Source of the DNA: Cytophagales bacterium
GTDB taxonomy: Bacteria; Bacteroidota; Bacteroidia; Cytophagales; Cyclobacteriaceae
Direction: 5' to 3'
Length of the DNA stretch: 64,000 nt
NCBI GenBank assembly: GCA_017303805.1
Contig: JAFLBQ010000001.1
Coordinates: 124,001 to 188,000 of the forward strand
How positions within the stretch are numbered: the first letter of the stretch is position 1; each line of letters begins with the position of its first letter. Shown one piece after another: positions 1 to 9,359 of the stretch. Below the pieces are notes generated by a model that worked only from the letters and a program-made list of their open reading frames with translations, had not been told where the DNA came from and made no database searches. The position numbers and the translations under genes are program-made.

Positions 1-1
1 G

Positions 2-532
2 ACTCCCGGAGTGCCGCTGGTGCGTATGGTTAACCCGAACGATATGTACGTGAAAGCCGATGTATCGGAGAATTTTATTGGCACTTTAAAGACAGGCGAT
101 AAAGTGGAGGTGTTCTTTCCGGCATTCAATAAGAAAGTGGCCAGCACCATTCTATCGGTTGGTCAGGTAATTAATCCCGAGAACCGGACTTTTAGAGTAG
201 AGTGCAGGCTTGTTACCGAAGTGGGTGCTAAACCCAATCAGGTAGTGGTTGTTTCCATTCGCGATTATGTAAACCCGAACGTGTTTACAGTACCTACAAA
301 AATTATTCAACGCGATACACAGGGCACGTTTGTATTTATAAGCGAAACAAAAGGTGAAGGCCTGGTGGCAAGAAAAGTTTATATAAAACCGGGCTTGTCG
401 TATGGCAACGAAACAGAAGTTTTAGAGGGCCTTGCAGGAACGGAGACAGTTGTATTTGAAGGCTACCGGGAAGTAACGGAAGGGGCCGAGTTAAAAGCAG
501 CCGAGGCTCACCAAAAAGTAGCCAGTAATTAA
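2..532 (+). CDS. RND efflux periplasmic adaptor subunit (HlyD/MFP family), 3' part
   Basis: C-terminal part of a membrane-fusion adaptor; the 5' end lies outside the window, and the open frame runs in from base 2, so the GTG at 11 is an internal valine. The visible part resembles the beta-barrel and membrane-proximal domains of MFP proteins: a segment containing VRMVNPNDMYVKADVSE, then the typical GDKVEVFFPAF stretch and a later VFEGYREVTEGAEL end. In the family the protein bridges the inner-membrane RND pump and the outer-membrane TolC-like channel. It ends 21 bases before the RND permease, so the two are surely cotranscribed. The substrate cannot be told from this fragment. Confidence 0.9.
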   Translation, partial: TPGVPLVRMVNPNDMYVKADVSENFIGTLKTGDKVEVFFPAFNKKVASTILSVGQVINPENRTFRVECRLVTEVGAKPNQVVVVSIRDYVNPNVFTVPTKIIQRDTQGTFVFISETKGEGLVARKVYIKPGLSYGNETEVLEGLAGTETVVFEGYREVTEGAELKAAEAHQKVASN

Positions 533-553
533 ACTCTTTAACCGTATCTCATT

Positions 554-3500
554 ATGAGCGATACTAACAAAAATTTAAAAGTCGATAAAGAATTTAAGCT
601 TACCAGCTTTTCGCTGCGTAACGGCACTATGGTAATGTTTTTGGCCGTTATGTTTGTGGGCTTTGGAATTCTTACCTACAACTCCTTACCTAAGGATAGC
701 TACCCCGAAGTAAAGCAACCCACCATTTATATTGGCACGGCCTACCCGGGCAACTCGCCAATCGATATGGAAAACCTGATAACACGGCCCATCGAGAAGG
801 AGGTTAACTCAATTTCGGAAGTGGATAAAATCCAATCTACTTCCGTACAGGATTACTCAACTATTATTATAGAGTTTGATCCTGAAATCTCGGTAGAAGA
901 CGCACTTACGAAAGTGAAAGATGCCGTTGACAAAGCCAAGCCGGAGTTGCCAACCGATTTACCACAAGATCCGAACATCTTCGAAATTAATTTTTCAGAA
1001 TTCCCGATCATGAATATTAACCTTTCGGGGAATTATGAATTGGAGCAACTGAAGAAATTTGCCGAATACCTGGAAGATGAAATAGAAAAGCTTTCTGAGA
1101 TTTCCAGAGCCGACATTCGTGGGATTGATGACAAGGAAGTAAAAATTAAAGTTGACCCCTACGAACTTGAATCGCGCCTGCTCAATTTTTCAGACATAGA
1201 AAATGCCGTGTCAGCCGAGAACGTAACCATGTCGGGCGGCAATGTGCTGGATGCCGGGGTGCGCAGAACGATACGCGTAGTGGGCGAGTTTGAATCGCCT
1301 GCCGACCTGGAGGACATCGTAATTAAACACGAGAAAGGTAACATTGTGTACTTGCGCGATGTAGCTACCGTAGAGTTTGATTATGTTGAAAAGCAAAGTT
1401 ATGCCCGCTTGCGCAAGGAGCCGGTAGTAATGGTGGACGTGGTAAAACGCAGTGGTGAAAATCTTCTCATTGCTACCGATAAAATCCGCGCCATCATCGA
1501 TAAGGCAAAAGCCGATGTTTTCCCTAAAGATTTAAAAGTTTCCATCACCAACGATCAGTCTTCCGTAACCAAGGAAATGGTAAGCAGCCTGGAGAACAAC
1601 ATTATCTCGGGCGTAATTGTGGTGGTAATAATTTTGTTGTTGTTTATCGGTACCCGCAATGCCCTCTTTGTAGGGATGGCTATTCCGCTATCCATGTTCA
1701 TTACCTTCATTGCACTTAGCGCGTTAGGCTACAACATCAACATGATGGTGTTGTTTGGTTTAATTATGGCCCTGGGTATGTTGGTGGATAATGGAATTGT
1801 GGTGGTTGAAAATATTTACCGGCTGCGCTCCGAAGGTTTTAGCATGTGGGATAGCACCCGCCTGGGTGTGGGCGAAGTGGCGGTGCCAATCATTTCATCT
1901 ACGGCAACCACATTAGCCGCATTTATACCGCTTATGTTGTGGCCGGGCATCATGGGGCAGTTTATGAAATACCTGCCTATTACGCTCATCATTTCGCTAA
2001 GCGCTTCGCTCTTTGTGGCCTTGGTAATCAATCCGGTCTTCATCCTCCGGTTTATGAAGTTAGATAGTGAAATTGTTGTAAACCACCGGGCCATTTGGCG
2101 CAATGTGATCATTGCTGTAGTAATAGGTGTGTTGTTCATAGCAGGTAAGGTTTATTGGCTGGGCAACATTTTAATTGCATTCGGGTTTCTTACGGTTGCA
2201 AACGTGTATGTGTTGGTACCGTTGTCTAAGCGTTTTCAAACCGGTTTACTTCCTAAAGTGGAAGAGTTATATGCGCGCACCATCACATTTGCCTTAAAAG
2301 GCAAACGGCCGGCTTTTATTTTTTCGGGTACATTTTTGCTCTTGATTTTCACCTTTATGTTGATGGGTGTGTTTCCACCCCGGGTTTTATTTTTTCCCGA
2401 AAACACCCCGGCTTATATAAATGTATTTATCGAATTTCCGGTAGGTGGAGATATTGAAGATACGAATCAGTTTACCCGCCAAATTGAAAACAAGGTTTTT
2501 GAAATTATTGAGCCGTATGAGCGGGCTGTTGAGTCGGTTATTGCCAACGTAGGAGCCGGCACGGGCGATCCGAACGATATGTCGAGCATCGGCCAGGCCG
2601 AGTCGCCCAACAAAGCCCGCATTACTGTAAACTTTGTTGACTTTAAATACCGCGAGGGAGTTAATACCAACGAAGTGTTGGACAAACTGCGTGCGGGCAT
2701 TACCGGCTTTCCGGGTGTTGCCGTAACGGTAGATAAAAATGCCGATGGCCCCCCGGCAGGAAAACCGATTAGTATTGAAGTAACTGGCGATGACCTTGAA
2801 AAACTAATTGCGCTTTCTGAGAAGATGAAAGTGTTTATTAATGATTCGGGCATTAAGGGTATTGAAAAACTGAAATTGGATATTGAAACCGGTAAACCTG
2901 AGTTATTGGTAAACATCGATCGGGAAAAAGCACGCAGGTTTGGCCTTTCAACTTTCTCGGTTGCAAATGAAGTACGCACGTCTTTGTTTGGGAAGGAGAT
3001 TAGCAAGTATAAACAAGGCGAAGACGATTATAAAGTGCAACTACGCCTGGATGATAAGTACCGGTATAATATAGATGCGCTCATGAACAAGAGCATCACG
3101 TTCCGCGATCAATCGAGTGGCCGCATTGCACAAGTACCTATTTCGGCTGTAGCCAAAGCAGAGCTTAGCTCTACGTACGGGTCCGTTAGGCGCAAAGACA
3201 TGAAACGTCAGATCACCATCTCATCGAATGTATTGGGAGATTACAATGCCACGCTGGTAAACGATGAAATCAAAAAAGTGCTTTTGGATTTTAATATGCC
3301 GCCCGGTTATTCGTATAAATTTGGTGGCGAGCAAGAAACACAAGCGAAGGAATTAGCCTTTCTTTCGCGCGCATTGTTGTTGGCCGTATTCACCATCTTC
3401 CTCATCATTGTAGCGCAGTTCAATAAACTTACGTCTCCGCTTATTATCATGACATCGGTGTTGTTCAGCACGATTGGCGTTTTTCTTGGCCTGCTTATTT

Positions 3501-3979
3501 TCCGAATGGAGTTTGTGATTATGATGACGATGGTGGGCATTATTTCATTGGCCGGTATTGTGGTTAACAATGCCATTGTACTACTTGATTTTGTTGAGTT
3601 AAAGAAGAAACGCAAGCGCGAGGAGTTAGGGACCGACTTAACAATTGATGAAGTACGCGGAGCTATTATCGAAGCTGGTAAAACTCGTTTACGTCCGGTG
3701 TTGCTTACTGCCATCACAACGGTATTAGGTTTAATTCCGCTGGCGGTGGGTATCAATATCGATTTCCTTAACATGTTTGGCAGCTATAATCCCGATTTTT
3801 ATCTCGGTGGCGATAGCGTAGTATTCTGGGGCCCGCTTTCGTGGACAATTATCTTCGGGTTGGTGTTTGCCACCTTCCTCACGCTGGTGGTAGTACCGGT
3901 AATGTACTTGCTCTCTGAGCGGTTCCTCTTCTGGATTAACCGCAAAACGGGCGTTAACCTGCGCTCGGCAGAAGGATAG
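554..3979 (+). CDS. Efflux RND transporter permease subunit (AcrB-like)
   Basis: Inner-membrane proton-driven efflux pump of 1141 residues, a normal length for the RND family. It shows the twofold RND layout: TM1 near residues 22-42, a large periplasmic loop, a TM block near 350-510, a second loop, and a final TM block near 940-1130. The TM4 motif is GMLVDNGIVVVEN, with Asp412 at the AcrB D407 position and Asn413 at D408. The TM10 motif GIVVNNAIVLLDF has Asn1005 where AcrB has Lys940. So only one of the three classic proton-relay residues is kept, an arrangement compatible with other RND subclasses. It follows the adaptor by 21 bases and is closed by a strong terminator. Substrate unknown. 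Confidence 0.95.
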   Translation: MSDTNKNLKVDKEFKLTSFSLRNGTMVMFLAVMFVGFGILTYNSLPKDSYPEVKQPTIYIGTAYPGNSPIDMENLITRPIEKEVNSISEVDKIQSTSVQDYSTIIIEFDPEISVEDALTKVKDAVDKAKPELPTDLPQDPNIFEINFSEFPIMNINLSGNYELEQLKKFAEYLEDEIEKLSEISRADIRGIDDKEVKIKVDPYELESRLLNFSDIENAVSAENVTMSGGNVLDAGVRRTIRVVGEFESPADLEDIVIKHEKGNIVYLRDVATVEFDYVEKQSYARLRKEPVVMVDVVKRSGENLLIATDKIRAIIDKAKADVFPKDLKVSITNDQSSVTKEMVSSLENNIISGVIVVVIILLLFIGTRNALFVGMAIPLSMFITFIALSALGYNINMMVLFGLIMALGMLVDNGIVVVENIYRLRSEGFSMWDSTRLGVGEVAVPIISSTATTLAAFIPLMLWPGIMGQFMKYLPITLIISLSASLFVALVINPVFILRFMKLDSEIVVNHRAIWRNVIIAVVIGVLFIAGKVYWLGNILIAFGFLTVANVYVLVPLSKRFQTGLLPKVEELYARTITFALKGKRPAFIFSGTFLLLIFTFMLMGVFPPRVLFFPENTPAYINVFIEFPVGGDIEDTNQFTRQIENKVFEIIEPYERAVESVIANVGAGTGDPNDMSSIGQAESPNKARITVNFVDFKYREGVNTNEVLDKLRAGITGFPGVAVTVDKNADGPPAGKPISIEVTGDDLEKLIALSEKMKVFINDSGIKGIEKLKLDIETGKPELLVNIDREKARRFGLSTFSVANEVRTSLFGKEISKYKQGEDDYKVQLRLDDKYRYNIDALMNKSITFRDQSSGRIAQVPISAVAKAELSSTYGSVRRKDMKRQITISSNVLGDYNATLVNDEIKKVLLDFNMPPGYSYKFGGEQETQAKELAFLSRALLLAVFTIFLIIVAQFNKLTSPLIIMTSVLFSTIGVFLGLLIFRMEFVIMMTMVGIISLAGIVVNNAIVLLDFVELKKKRKREELGTDLTIDEVRGAIIEAGKTRLRPVLLTAITTVLGLIPLAVGINIDFLNMFGSYNPDFYLGGDSVVFWGPLSWTIIFGLVFATFLTLVVVPVMYLLSERFLFWINRKTGVNLRSAEG

Positions 3980-3998
3980 ATTAGTAAAATATTTTATG

Positions 3999-4037
3999 GC
4001 AGAAGTCGTCTTACACCCAAGACGACTTCTGCGTTTT
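3999..4037 (+). terminator. Rho-independent terminator of the efflux operon
   Basis: A perfect 14-bp stem (3999-4012 with 4019-4032) around a 6-base loop is followed by GTTTTA. It lies 20 bases after the permease stop. It overlaps the first 14 codons of the longest open frame of the next gene, which argues that this frame really starts at 4038. Confidence 0.85.
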
Positions 4038-5282
4038 ATGATAAATCGATTAATGATGTTGGTACTCGTGTTTGCTGTGTTGCTGTTGGTAGATGTTTAT
4101 TTCTTCCAGGCAGTACTGGCCATCAGTAAAAACTGGACGCCCACGTGGCGGCAAGTGGTTCGTGTTGGATTCTGGGTTCCTACGGCAGCAAGTTTTGCAG
4201 CTCTGCTGTGGTGGCAATTGGCCGATCCTTACGCTATCAATGCCAATGTGCGCAACTGGATTATTACCGGGGTATTTGCCACTTACTTTTCAAAACTAAT
4301 CGGCATTATTTTTTTATTGATCGATGATATTCAACGACTGGTGCGGTGGGTGGCAGCCTTGTTTCAAAAGAAAGCAGCCTTGCCGGGTACACCTATTACC
4401 CGATCGCAATTTTTAACCCAGGCTGCCGTAGTTGCCAGCGCGGTGCCGTTTGGCGCTATGGTTTATGGTATTGTTAGCGGGGCCCACGATTATCGCGTTC
4501 GGAAAGTAACGGTTAAGTTGCCCACCTTACCACATGCATTTGATGGCATCCGGCTCGCACAATTATCCGACATTCACAGCGGTAGTTTTTTCAATAAGAC
4601 AGCCGTAAAAGGTGGCGTAGAAATGGTGTTGAAAGAAAAACCGGATTTGATCTTTTTTACAGGTGATTTGGTGAACAACGAATCGGCCGAGGTAAAGGAA
4701 TACATAAGCGTATTTGACAAGTTGCGCGCACCGCTCGGTGTGTTTTCTGTTACCGGCAATCATGATTATGGCGATTATAAGAGTTGGAGTTCGCAAGCTG
4801 CCAAGCAGCAAAACTTTAAAGACCTGATGGAGGCGCATCGCTTGCTCGGCTTTGACCTGTTGATGAATGAACATCGGTTTATTACGCAAGGAGGCTCGAA
4901 GCTGGCAATTATCGGAATTGAAAACTGGGGTGCGGGCCGCTTTTCTAAATATGGAAATTTGGAGCAAGCCTATGCTGGCACAAATGAAGCAGCCGTAAAA
5001 CTTTTATTAAGCCACGACCCAAGCCATTGGGATGCACAGGTTATGCCCACCTACAAGGATATAGATGTGGCCTTTGCCGGCCATACCCACGGCTTTCAGT
5101 TTGGCGTAGAGGTGGGCAATTTTAAATGGAGCCCATCACAATATGCCTATAAGCAGTGGGCGGGTTTATACACTGAAGGCAAACAGCATTTGTATGTGAA
5201 CCGCGGCTTTGGTTATTTGGGTTATCCGGGCCGTGTGGGCATGCCACCGGAAATAACTATTATGGAGTTAAAGCGCGCATAG
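4038..5282 (+). CDS. Membrane-anchored metallophosphoesterase (YkuE/YaeI type)
   Basis: Calcineurin-like phosphoesterase of 414 residues with an N-terminal membrane part of about three helices, a linker and a further hydrophobic segment, then a catalytic domain facing outward. All dimetal motifs are visible in order: LSDIHSG, FFTGDLVNN, VTGNHDYGD, LLLSHDP and FAGHTHGFQ. YaeI/YkuE relatives act on phospholipid-type or other phosphoester substrates; the substrate here is unknown. The open frame extends upstream to an ATG at 3996, but those 14 codons are the hairpin of the preceding terminator, so the ATG at 4038 is chosen. It probably has its own promoter. Confidence 0.88.
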   Translation: MINRLMMLVLVFAVLLLVDVYFFQAVLAISKNWTPTWRQVVRVGFWVPTAASFAALLWWQLADPYAINANVRNWIITGVFATYFSKLIGIIFLLIDDIQRLVRWVAALFQKKAALPGTPITRSQFLTQAAVVASAVPFGAMVYGIVSGAHDYRVRKVTVKLPTLPHAFDGIRLAQLSDIHSGSFFNKTAVKGGVEMVLKEKPDLIFFTGDLVNNESAEVKEYISVFDKLRAPLGVFSVTGNHDYGDYKSWSSQAAKQQNFKDLMEAHRLLGFDLLMNEHRFITQGGSKLAIIGIENWGAGRFSKYGNLEQAYAGTNEAAVKLLLSHDPSHWDAQVMPTYKDIDVAFAGHTHGFQFGVEVGNFKWSPSQYAYKQWAGLYTEGKQHLYVNRGFGYLGYPGRVGMPPEITIMELKRA

Positions 5283-5305
5283 TTTATAATGATTCGCGCA
5301 TTCAA

Positions 5306-5776
5306 ATGAATTTAATTGCTATGTCAAATTCTGCATCAGATCCCAGCTGTGAAATTGTAACCGTTCGAGACTTCAATTTTTCGCGGAAGCAGGTTTACGA
5401 GGCGTGGTCAAACCCGACTCTATTAAAAGTGTGGTGGGGCCCAATGGGTTTTACAAACACGTTTCATGTTTTTGAGTTCAAAGCTGGCGGTAAGTGGAGC
5501 TTTATAATGCATGCTCCGGACAAAGGGAATTTCAAAAATGAATGCACCTTTACCCGAATTGTAGAGCCGGAGCTTATTGAATGGAACAGACAGTCGCAAC
5601 CACTTTTCCGGGTGCAGGTACGTTTTGATGAAGTAAGCGCTAATCAAACCCGGGTAACCTTTAAGCAGATTTTTGAGACAGCCGAAGCATGCGAAAAAAT
5701 TGCGAAGTATACCGTTGGAAAAAATGATGAGAATATGGACCGGTTACAGGCTGTGCTTCAAAAAAGGCAAGACTAA
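5306..5776 (+). CDS. SRPBCC / AHSA1-type domain protein
   Basis: Small cytosolic protein of 156 residues with the Aha1-like START/SRPBCC fold. Signatures are FSRKQVYEAWSNPTLLKVWWGP near the N-terminus, FEFKAGGKWSFIMH in the middle and VRFDEVSANQTRVTF near residue 110. Such domains form a hydrophobic pocket; many members are uncharacterised and some are encoded with ArsR regulators, which is not the case here. An alternative start is the ATG at 5321. It follows the phosphoesterase by 23 bases, so may be cotranscribed, and converges on the DUF3999 gene. Confidence 0.85.
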   Translation: MNLIAMSNSASDPSCEIVTVRDFNFSRKQVYEAWSNPTLLKVWWGPMGFTNTFHVFEFKAGGKWSFIMHAPDKGNFKNECTFTRIVEPELIEWNRQSQPLFRVQVRFDEVSANQTRVTFKQIFETAEACEKIAKYTVGKNDENMDRLQAVLQKRQD

Positions 5777-5789
5777 AGAACTTGCTTTT
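5762..5789. terminator. Candidate bidirectional terminator between convergent genes
   Basis: AAAA-G-GCAAG pairs with CTTGC-TTTT with one bulged G and a 9-base loop. It sits at the junction of the SRPBCC and DUF3999 genes and overlaps the stop of the former. The stem is short, so confidence is moderate. Confidence 0.4.
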
Positions 5790-5791
5790 GA

Positions 5792-6991
5792 TTATGGTTC
5801 GCGTAACATCCGCATCGTAAAAAATCCTAATACGAGGATGATTGCCACCAACGCTGCCCAAATCCAAACTTTACTTTTAAACCACGGATGTGATTCCGTT
5901 ACAACTTCCTGGGTTGGCTTCAATTCGCTGCTAAGTTCCAGCCGCGCAAGCGAATCGGGTATTTCGTTGTTGAAATGGGCGAGGTCGTATCTTGGTAAAG
6001 TTGCGTAGGCCTGGCCATACTGTAAGCGGTACGAGCCGGGTTGTAGATGTGTAATAAGTTCTACCCGGGGCGACCAGCACCGGATGTTTGTAACCTGTAC
6101 GGGTGGATTGTCTTGATTGTGTAGCGTTACGCGGAGTTGTTGCACTACCTGCGGAGAAAATTTTAGTGTGTCTTGTTGAAACGAACTTACCGCACCGGTG
6201 TACAAGTTGCGATAGGAATAGTAGGTGCCTTTGTCTGTTCGGGTGCTATCGGCAAGCCAATCGATAGAAATGGTGCGGTAAAAAAGTTGATGTGGAGCCG
6301 CCTCCATGCTTAGCTGCGAGATCAACACCGGATGTTCAAAGTTCAGGAAAAACTCAGTCTTTTTGTCCACCGTTTTGGCTGTGAGTGTGCCATCTACCAA
6401 CGAAAAGTTTCCGCTTTTAATTTTGCTTTGATAGAAACTTGCTCTTTTTAAAGTGAGGGCCGTTTTGTTGTTTACAGCAAACCGGATGTAGTTATACCGC
6501 GAGCCGCTAAAGTTTACCTGATTGTAAGTATAAGCCACCGGATCGGTAAGTGAAAGAATGCGGCTGCTGTGGATGGTAAACCATTCTTTTTCATCGTTAC
6601 TACCTTCAACAGTAACCTCGGCATCGTAAGTTGCTTGCTCAAATTCCAAAAAGACCTGATTTAGTTTTAGTTTTTGGTTGGGTTTAATTGTAAAAAAAAG
6701 TACGGTGCCTTGGCGGGAAATATTGTAAGGTTCCAGTACAACCGGTTGGCGTAGCTGCGCATCGGCTGCTATGCGGATGAAGTAAGGAATTTCAGTAGAG
6801 TCATTGTCGGATTTGAAAATCCGTACATCCGAAAAATCAGGCTTAACACGTTGGTGTAACTGAATTGGTAACTCAATACTGTACCAGTTTGTAGCGGTTA
6901 CTTCCGAAATTTTTCTTTCAAATTTAAATTGCGCCTGCAGCGTGCCTGCTGTAAGTAGTAAAGCCGCAAGTAGGTTAAGGTTCAATTTCAT
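5792..6991 (-). CDS. DUF3999-type exported protein
   Basis: A 399-residue protein with a signal peptide (start chosen at the ATG at 6991, where KLNLNLLAALLLTAGTLQAQ forms a clean signal peptide; upstream codons look non-coding). The body is beta-rich with discoidin-like or interaction-domain features, and the C-terminus has one TM helix (about residues 373-392) followed by RMLREP. That layout, and its position directly after a DUF2339 gene, matches DUF3999 proteins. Its start overlaps the DUF2339 stop by 17 bases, so the two are translated together. Function is unknown; the pair probably forms an envelope complex. Confidence 0.75.
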   Translation of the reverse strand: MKLNLNLLAALLLTAGTLQAQFKFERKISEVTATNWYSIELPIQLHQRVKPDFSDVRIFKSDNDSTEIPYFIRIAADAQLRQPVVLEPYNISRQGTVLFFTIKPNQKLKLNQVFLEFEQATYDAEVTVEGSNDEKEWFTIHSSRILSLTDPVAYTYNQVNFSGSRYNYIRFAVNNKTALTLKRASFYQSKIKSGNFSLVDGTLTAKTVDKKTEFFLNFEHPVLISQLSMEAAPHQLFYRTISIDWLADSTRTDKGTYYSYRNLYTGAVSSFQQDTLKFSPQVVQQLRVTLHNQDNPPVQVTNIRCWSPRVELITHLQPGSYRLQYGQAYATLPRYDLAHFNNEIPDSLARLELSSELKPTQEVVTESHPWFKSKVWIWAALVAIILVLGFFTMRMLREP

Positions 6992-9266
6992 CTGTTGAAG
7001 GCTGGTTTTTCTTTCTTTTGTTGTAGATAAATGAGGCAATGAGGAGCAATGCACCCAACACCATCAGCACAATGGTTTTTCCAATTGTACTCATGCCGCT
7101 CAGGTCGTAGAGGAATAATTTTACCAACGTAATGCCAAACAGCACAATACCGGCAATGCGCATAAAACTGTAGTTTTTAGAAAAGCCCCACACAATCAGG
7201 TACAGCGCATACAAACCCCACAAAATGCTGAGCGCCAACTTCGACCCATTGTGGATGGAACCTAATGCCAGCCAGTTTAGAAGTTCTGAGCTGAGCACCG
7301 TTAGTAAGGTGAAGTGGAAGAAAAGCCGCTCAACTTTTACTATTCGCTCAGGTTGCGCTGCGGCTGTTCGGTAGAGTACCGCCAGCAGGCCACCAACAAA
7401 AACATAACTCACATACCGAATGGCCAGGTTCCAGATACCATGATTAAAAAAAGCATCGGCTTGCAAGTAAGAGTTTCTTAGTTGCTCCAGTGCAGAGAGC
7501 CCGGCAACCAGGTATAGTAAAATAGTTAACAGGCTAAAGCCGGCTGCAACTTTTGGTAGCAATTCGTTTTTAAAATTTTTTTTATTGAGTAGCCACAATG
7601 CCAGAATAAATGCCATCGCATAGTGTTGCAACCAAATAGTTTTAAATGCTAGCCAATCGTAATTGTAGTTGGTGCCCTCATCTTTAATTACCGCAGTAAG
7701 GTAATATTGCTGGTTAAAGTATAAGCCAATCTCTTTGTAGAATGTTGTAAAGAGTATTAAAAGTAGCGTTGCAGGGAGTGCGAAATGCGCCACCGGAACA
7801 ATTAGCGATACCCAGCGGTTTGTTAGCTCTGGGGATTTTTTTTTCGAAAGCCAGTACACCGATGCTAACATGGTGCTTACCAGCAGGCCTGTTAAGAAGA
7901 AGACATTGATAAATGGTACAAGGGTTATTTCGCTTGCTGAATAATAGTAATAATCTATGTAAAGAGAATTCACTTCGGACCAATCGTGCAGAAGACTTAC
8001 CACGGCCAATGCAAGCAAGGGATAGGAGAGAACTTCATAAACCGGAAATTTTTTGACCCGCCCAATCCAGAAAAGCAGTACGGCTTCCAGTGCCCAAATA
8101 GCCGTAACCCAGTTTCCTTCCAATTGCACCGGCACGGCCAATGTAAGAAAGGTAAGTACCATGCCGGCCACAAAATAAAATACATCGCGCGACTGGCGCA
8201 GGCGATAATAAAGTACCAGGCACACGGCAAAGTGAACCAATGCGTTAAGGGCGGTGAATAAGCCCAGAAAAAATTCACCTTCGGGGTGGTCGCTGATGGC
8301 GGCATAGCCGAGGCCATAAAAAATAAAACTGTTGCTGATGATGAGCGCCACATCGCCAACGCCTAATTTTTGATTGGTTGTGAGTTTAGAAATGATAAAG
8401 GCCAGGTAGAACTGAATGAAGTAGAGTAGCGAGAATGAGAGGGCAATCCATAAATGCTGCTCGTAACGGTAACCGGTGGCCTGCCAGGCAAACACCATAA
8501 GCCAGGTAAGCACGAATGCAAACCTGAATAAACCCCGCCAATCTTGCTTAAATGAAATGAAGAGGATGCCCATGTTAATAATGGCTACGTAAGAAAGCAA
8601 TACCACCACCCGGCCTGAGCCATCGCTTAATAAAAATGGTACTGCGTAGGCACCCACCAGGCCAATAACCGCAATAACCTGTAGCTTGTAGTGAAGGGCA
8701 GCAAAAACGGTAAAGGCAGTAAATACAACCATTAAACCGAAGGCTACGGCTTGCGGTAGTAGCTGGTAGAAATCGTACGCAGCAAACGTAATGAAATATA
8801 AACTGGCCATGCCACCACTTAATAACACTGCACTGAAGGCTGCATAGTGTTTCTTTAAGCGAAGTGCAATTACCAACAAGGCGGCACCGGCAACATATCC
8901 CAATAGTATCCGCGTAAGCGGATTGAGCATTTGATGATCGATGGCATATTTAACGCCAAAACTTATACCGATTACCAGCACGGCAATCCCTACTTTGTTA
9001 AGCAGGTTGGTTCCGATAAAATCTTCCCACGCGGCTTTTGATTTTTTTGGCTTTGGAGCTGGGGCTACAACCGGAGCGGGCACCAGTGGTTCTACTACCG
9101 AAGGTGTAACCGGGGCCTCGTGTTTTTCTATACTTGGTTCTTCTTCGGCTTGCAAGCTTTGTACTTGCTTTCGTAATTCCTTTATGTCGAACGCCAATTG
9201 CTGTTGGCGCATTTCTGCGGCCTGCAACTTTTGGAGGAGATCGGAGAGTTGGTGTGGATGGGGCAT
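6975..9266 (-). CDS. DUF2339 multi-spanning membrane protein
   Basis: A 763-residue protein with an N-terminal coiled coil (about residues 5-45, rich in Q, L and E), a Pro/Ala/Val-rich linker (about 50-75), then the conserved WEDFIGTNLLNKVGIAVLVIG entry and roughly 20 or more TM helices. This is the typical DUF2339 layout. Function is not established; some relatives are discussed as envelope or polysaccharide-related proteins. It is translated just before, and overlapping, the DUF3999 gene. A 16-bp palindrome lies about 50 bases upstream of the start. Confidence 0.85.
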   Translation of the reverse strand: MPHPHQLSDLLQKLQAAEMRQQQLAFDIKELRKQVQSLQAEEEPSIEKHEAPVTPSVVEPLVPAPVVAPAPKPKKSKAAWEDFIGTNLLNKVGIAVLVIGISFGVKYAIDHQMLNPLTRILLGYVAGAALLVIALRLKKHYAAFSAVLLSGGMASLYFITFAAYDFYQLLPQAVAFGLMVVFTAFTVFAALHYKLQVIAVIGLVGAYAVPFLLSDGSGRVVVLLSYVAIINMGILFISFKQDWRGLFRFAFVLTWLMVFAWQATGYRYEQHLWIALSFSLLYFIQFYLAFIISKLTTNQKLGVGDVALIISNSFIFYGLGYAAISDHPEGEFFLGLFTALNALVHFAVCLVLYYRLRQSRDVFYFVAGMVLTFLTLAVPVQLEGNWVTAIWALEAVLLFWIGRVKKFPVYEVLSYPLLALAVVSLLHDWSEVNSLYIDYYYYSASEITLVPFINVFFLTGLLVSTMLASVYWLSKKKSPELTNRWVSLIVPVAHFALPATLLLILFTTFYKEIGLYFNQQYYLTAVIKDEGTNYNYDWLAFKTIWLQHYAMAFILALWLLNKKNFKNELLPKVAAGFSLLTILLYLVAGLSALEQLRNSYLQADAFFNHGIWNLAIRYVSYVFVGGLLAVLYRTAAAQPERIVKVERLFFHFTLLTVLSSELLNWLALGSIHNGSKLALSILWGLYALYLIVWGFSKNYSFMRIAGIVLFGITLVKLFLYDLSGMSTIGKTIVLMVLGALLLIASFIYNKRKKNQPSTDEIEP

Positions 9267-9316
9267 AAACTAAAACTATTGGTGTGCACAAGGTAAGCGG
9301 CATCCACTCACCTTTG

Positions 9317-9332
9317 TTTGACAAATGTCAAA
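9317..9332. promoter_or_regulatory. 16-bp palindrome upstream of the DUF2339 gene
   Basis: TTTGACA-AA-TGTCAAA is a perfect inverted repeat with a 2-base spacer, the size of a dimeric repressor operator. It lies between the end of the AraC gene and the start of the DUF2339 gene, about 50 bases upstream of the latter. No factor can be named from the sequence. Confidence 0.35.
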
Positions 9333-9359
9333 AAAACGCTGCCTTTTTCACAACTGTTT

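Noticed and set aside
2467-3006. 179-codon minus-strand open frame inside the RND gene
   Set aside because: Antisense to a conserved RND segment; the Ser/Pro-rich translation is typical of a shadow frame.
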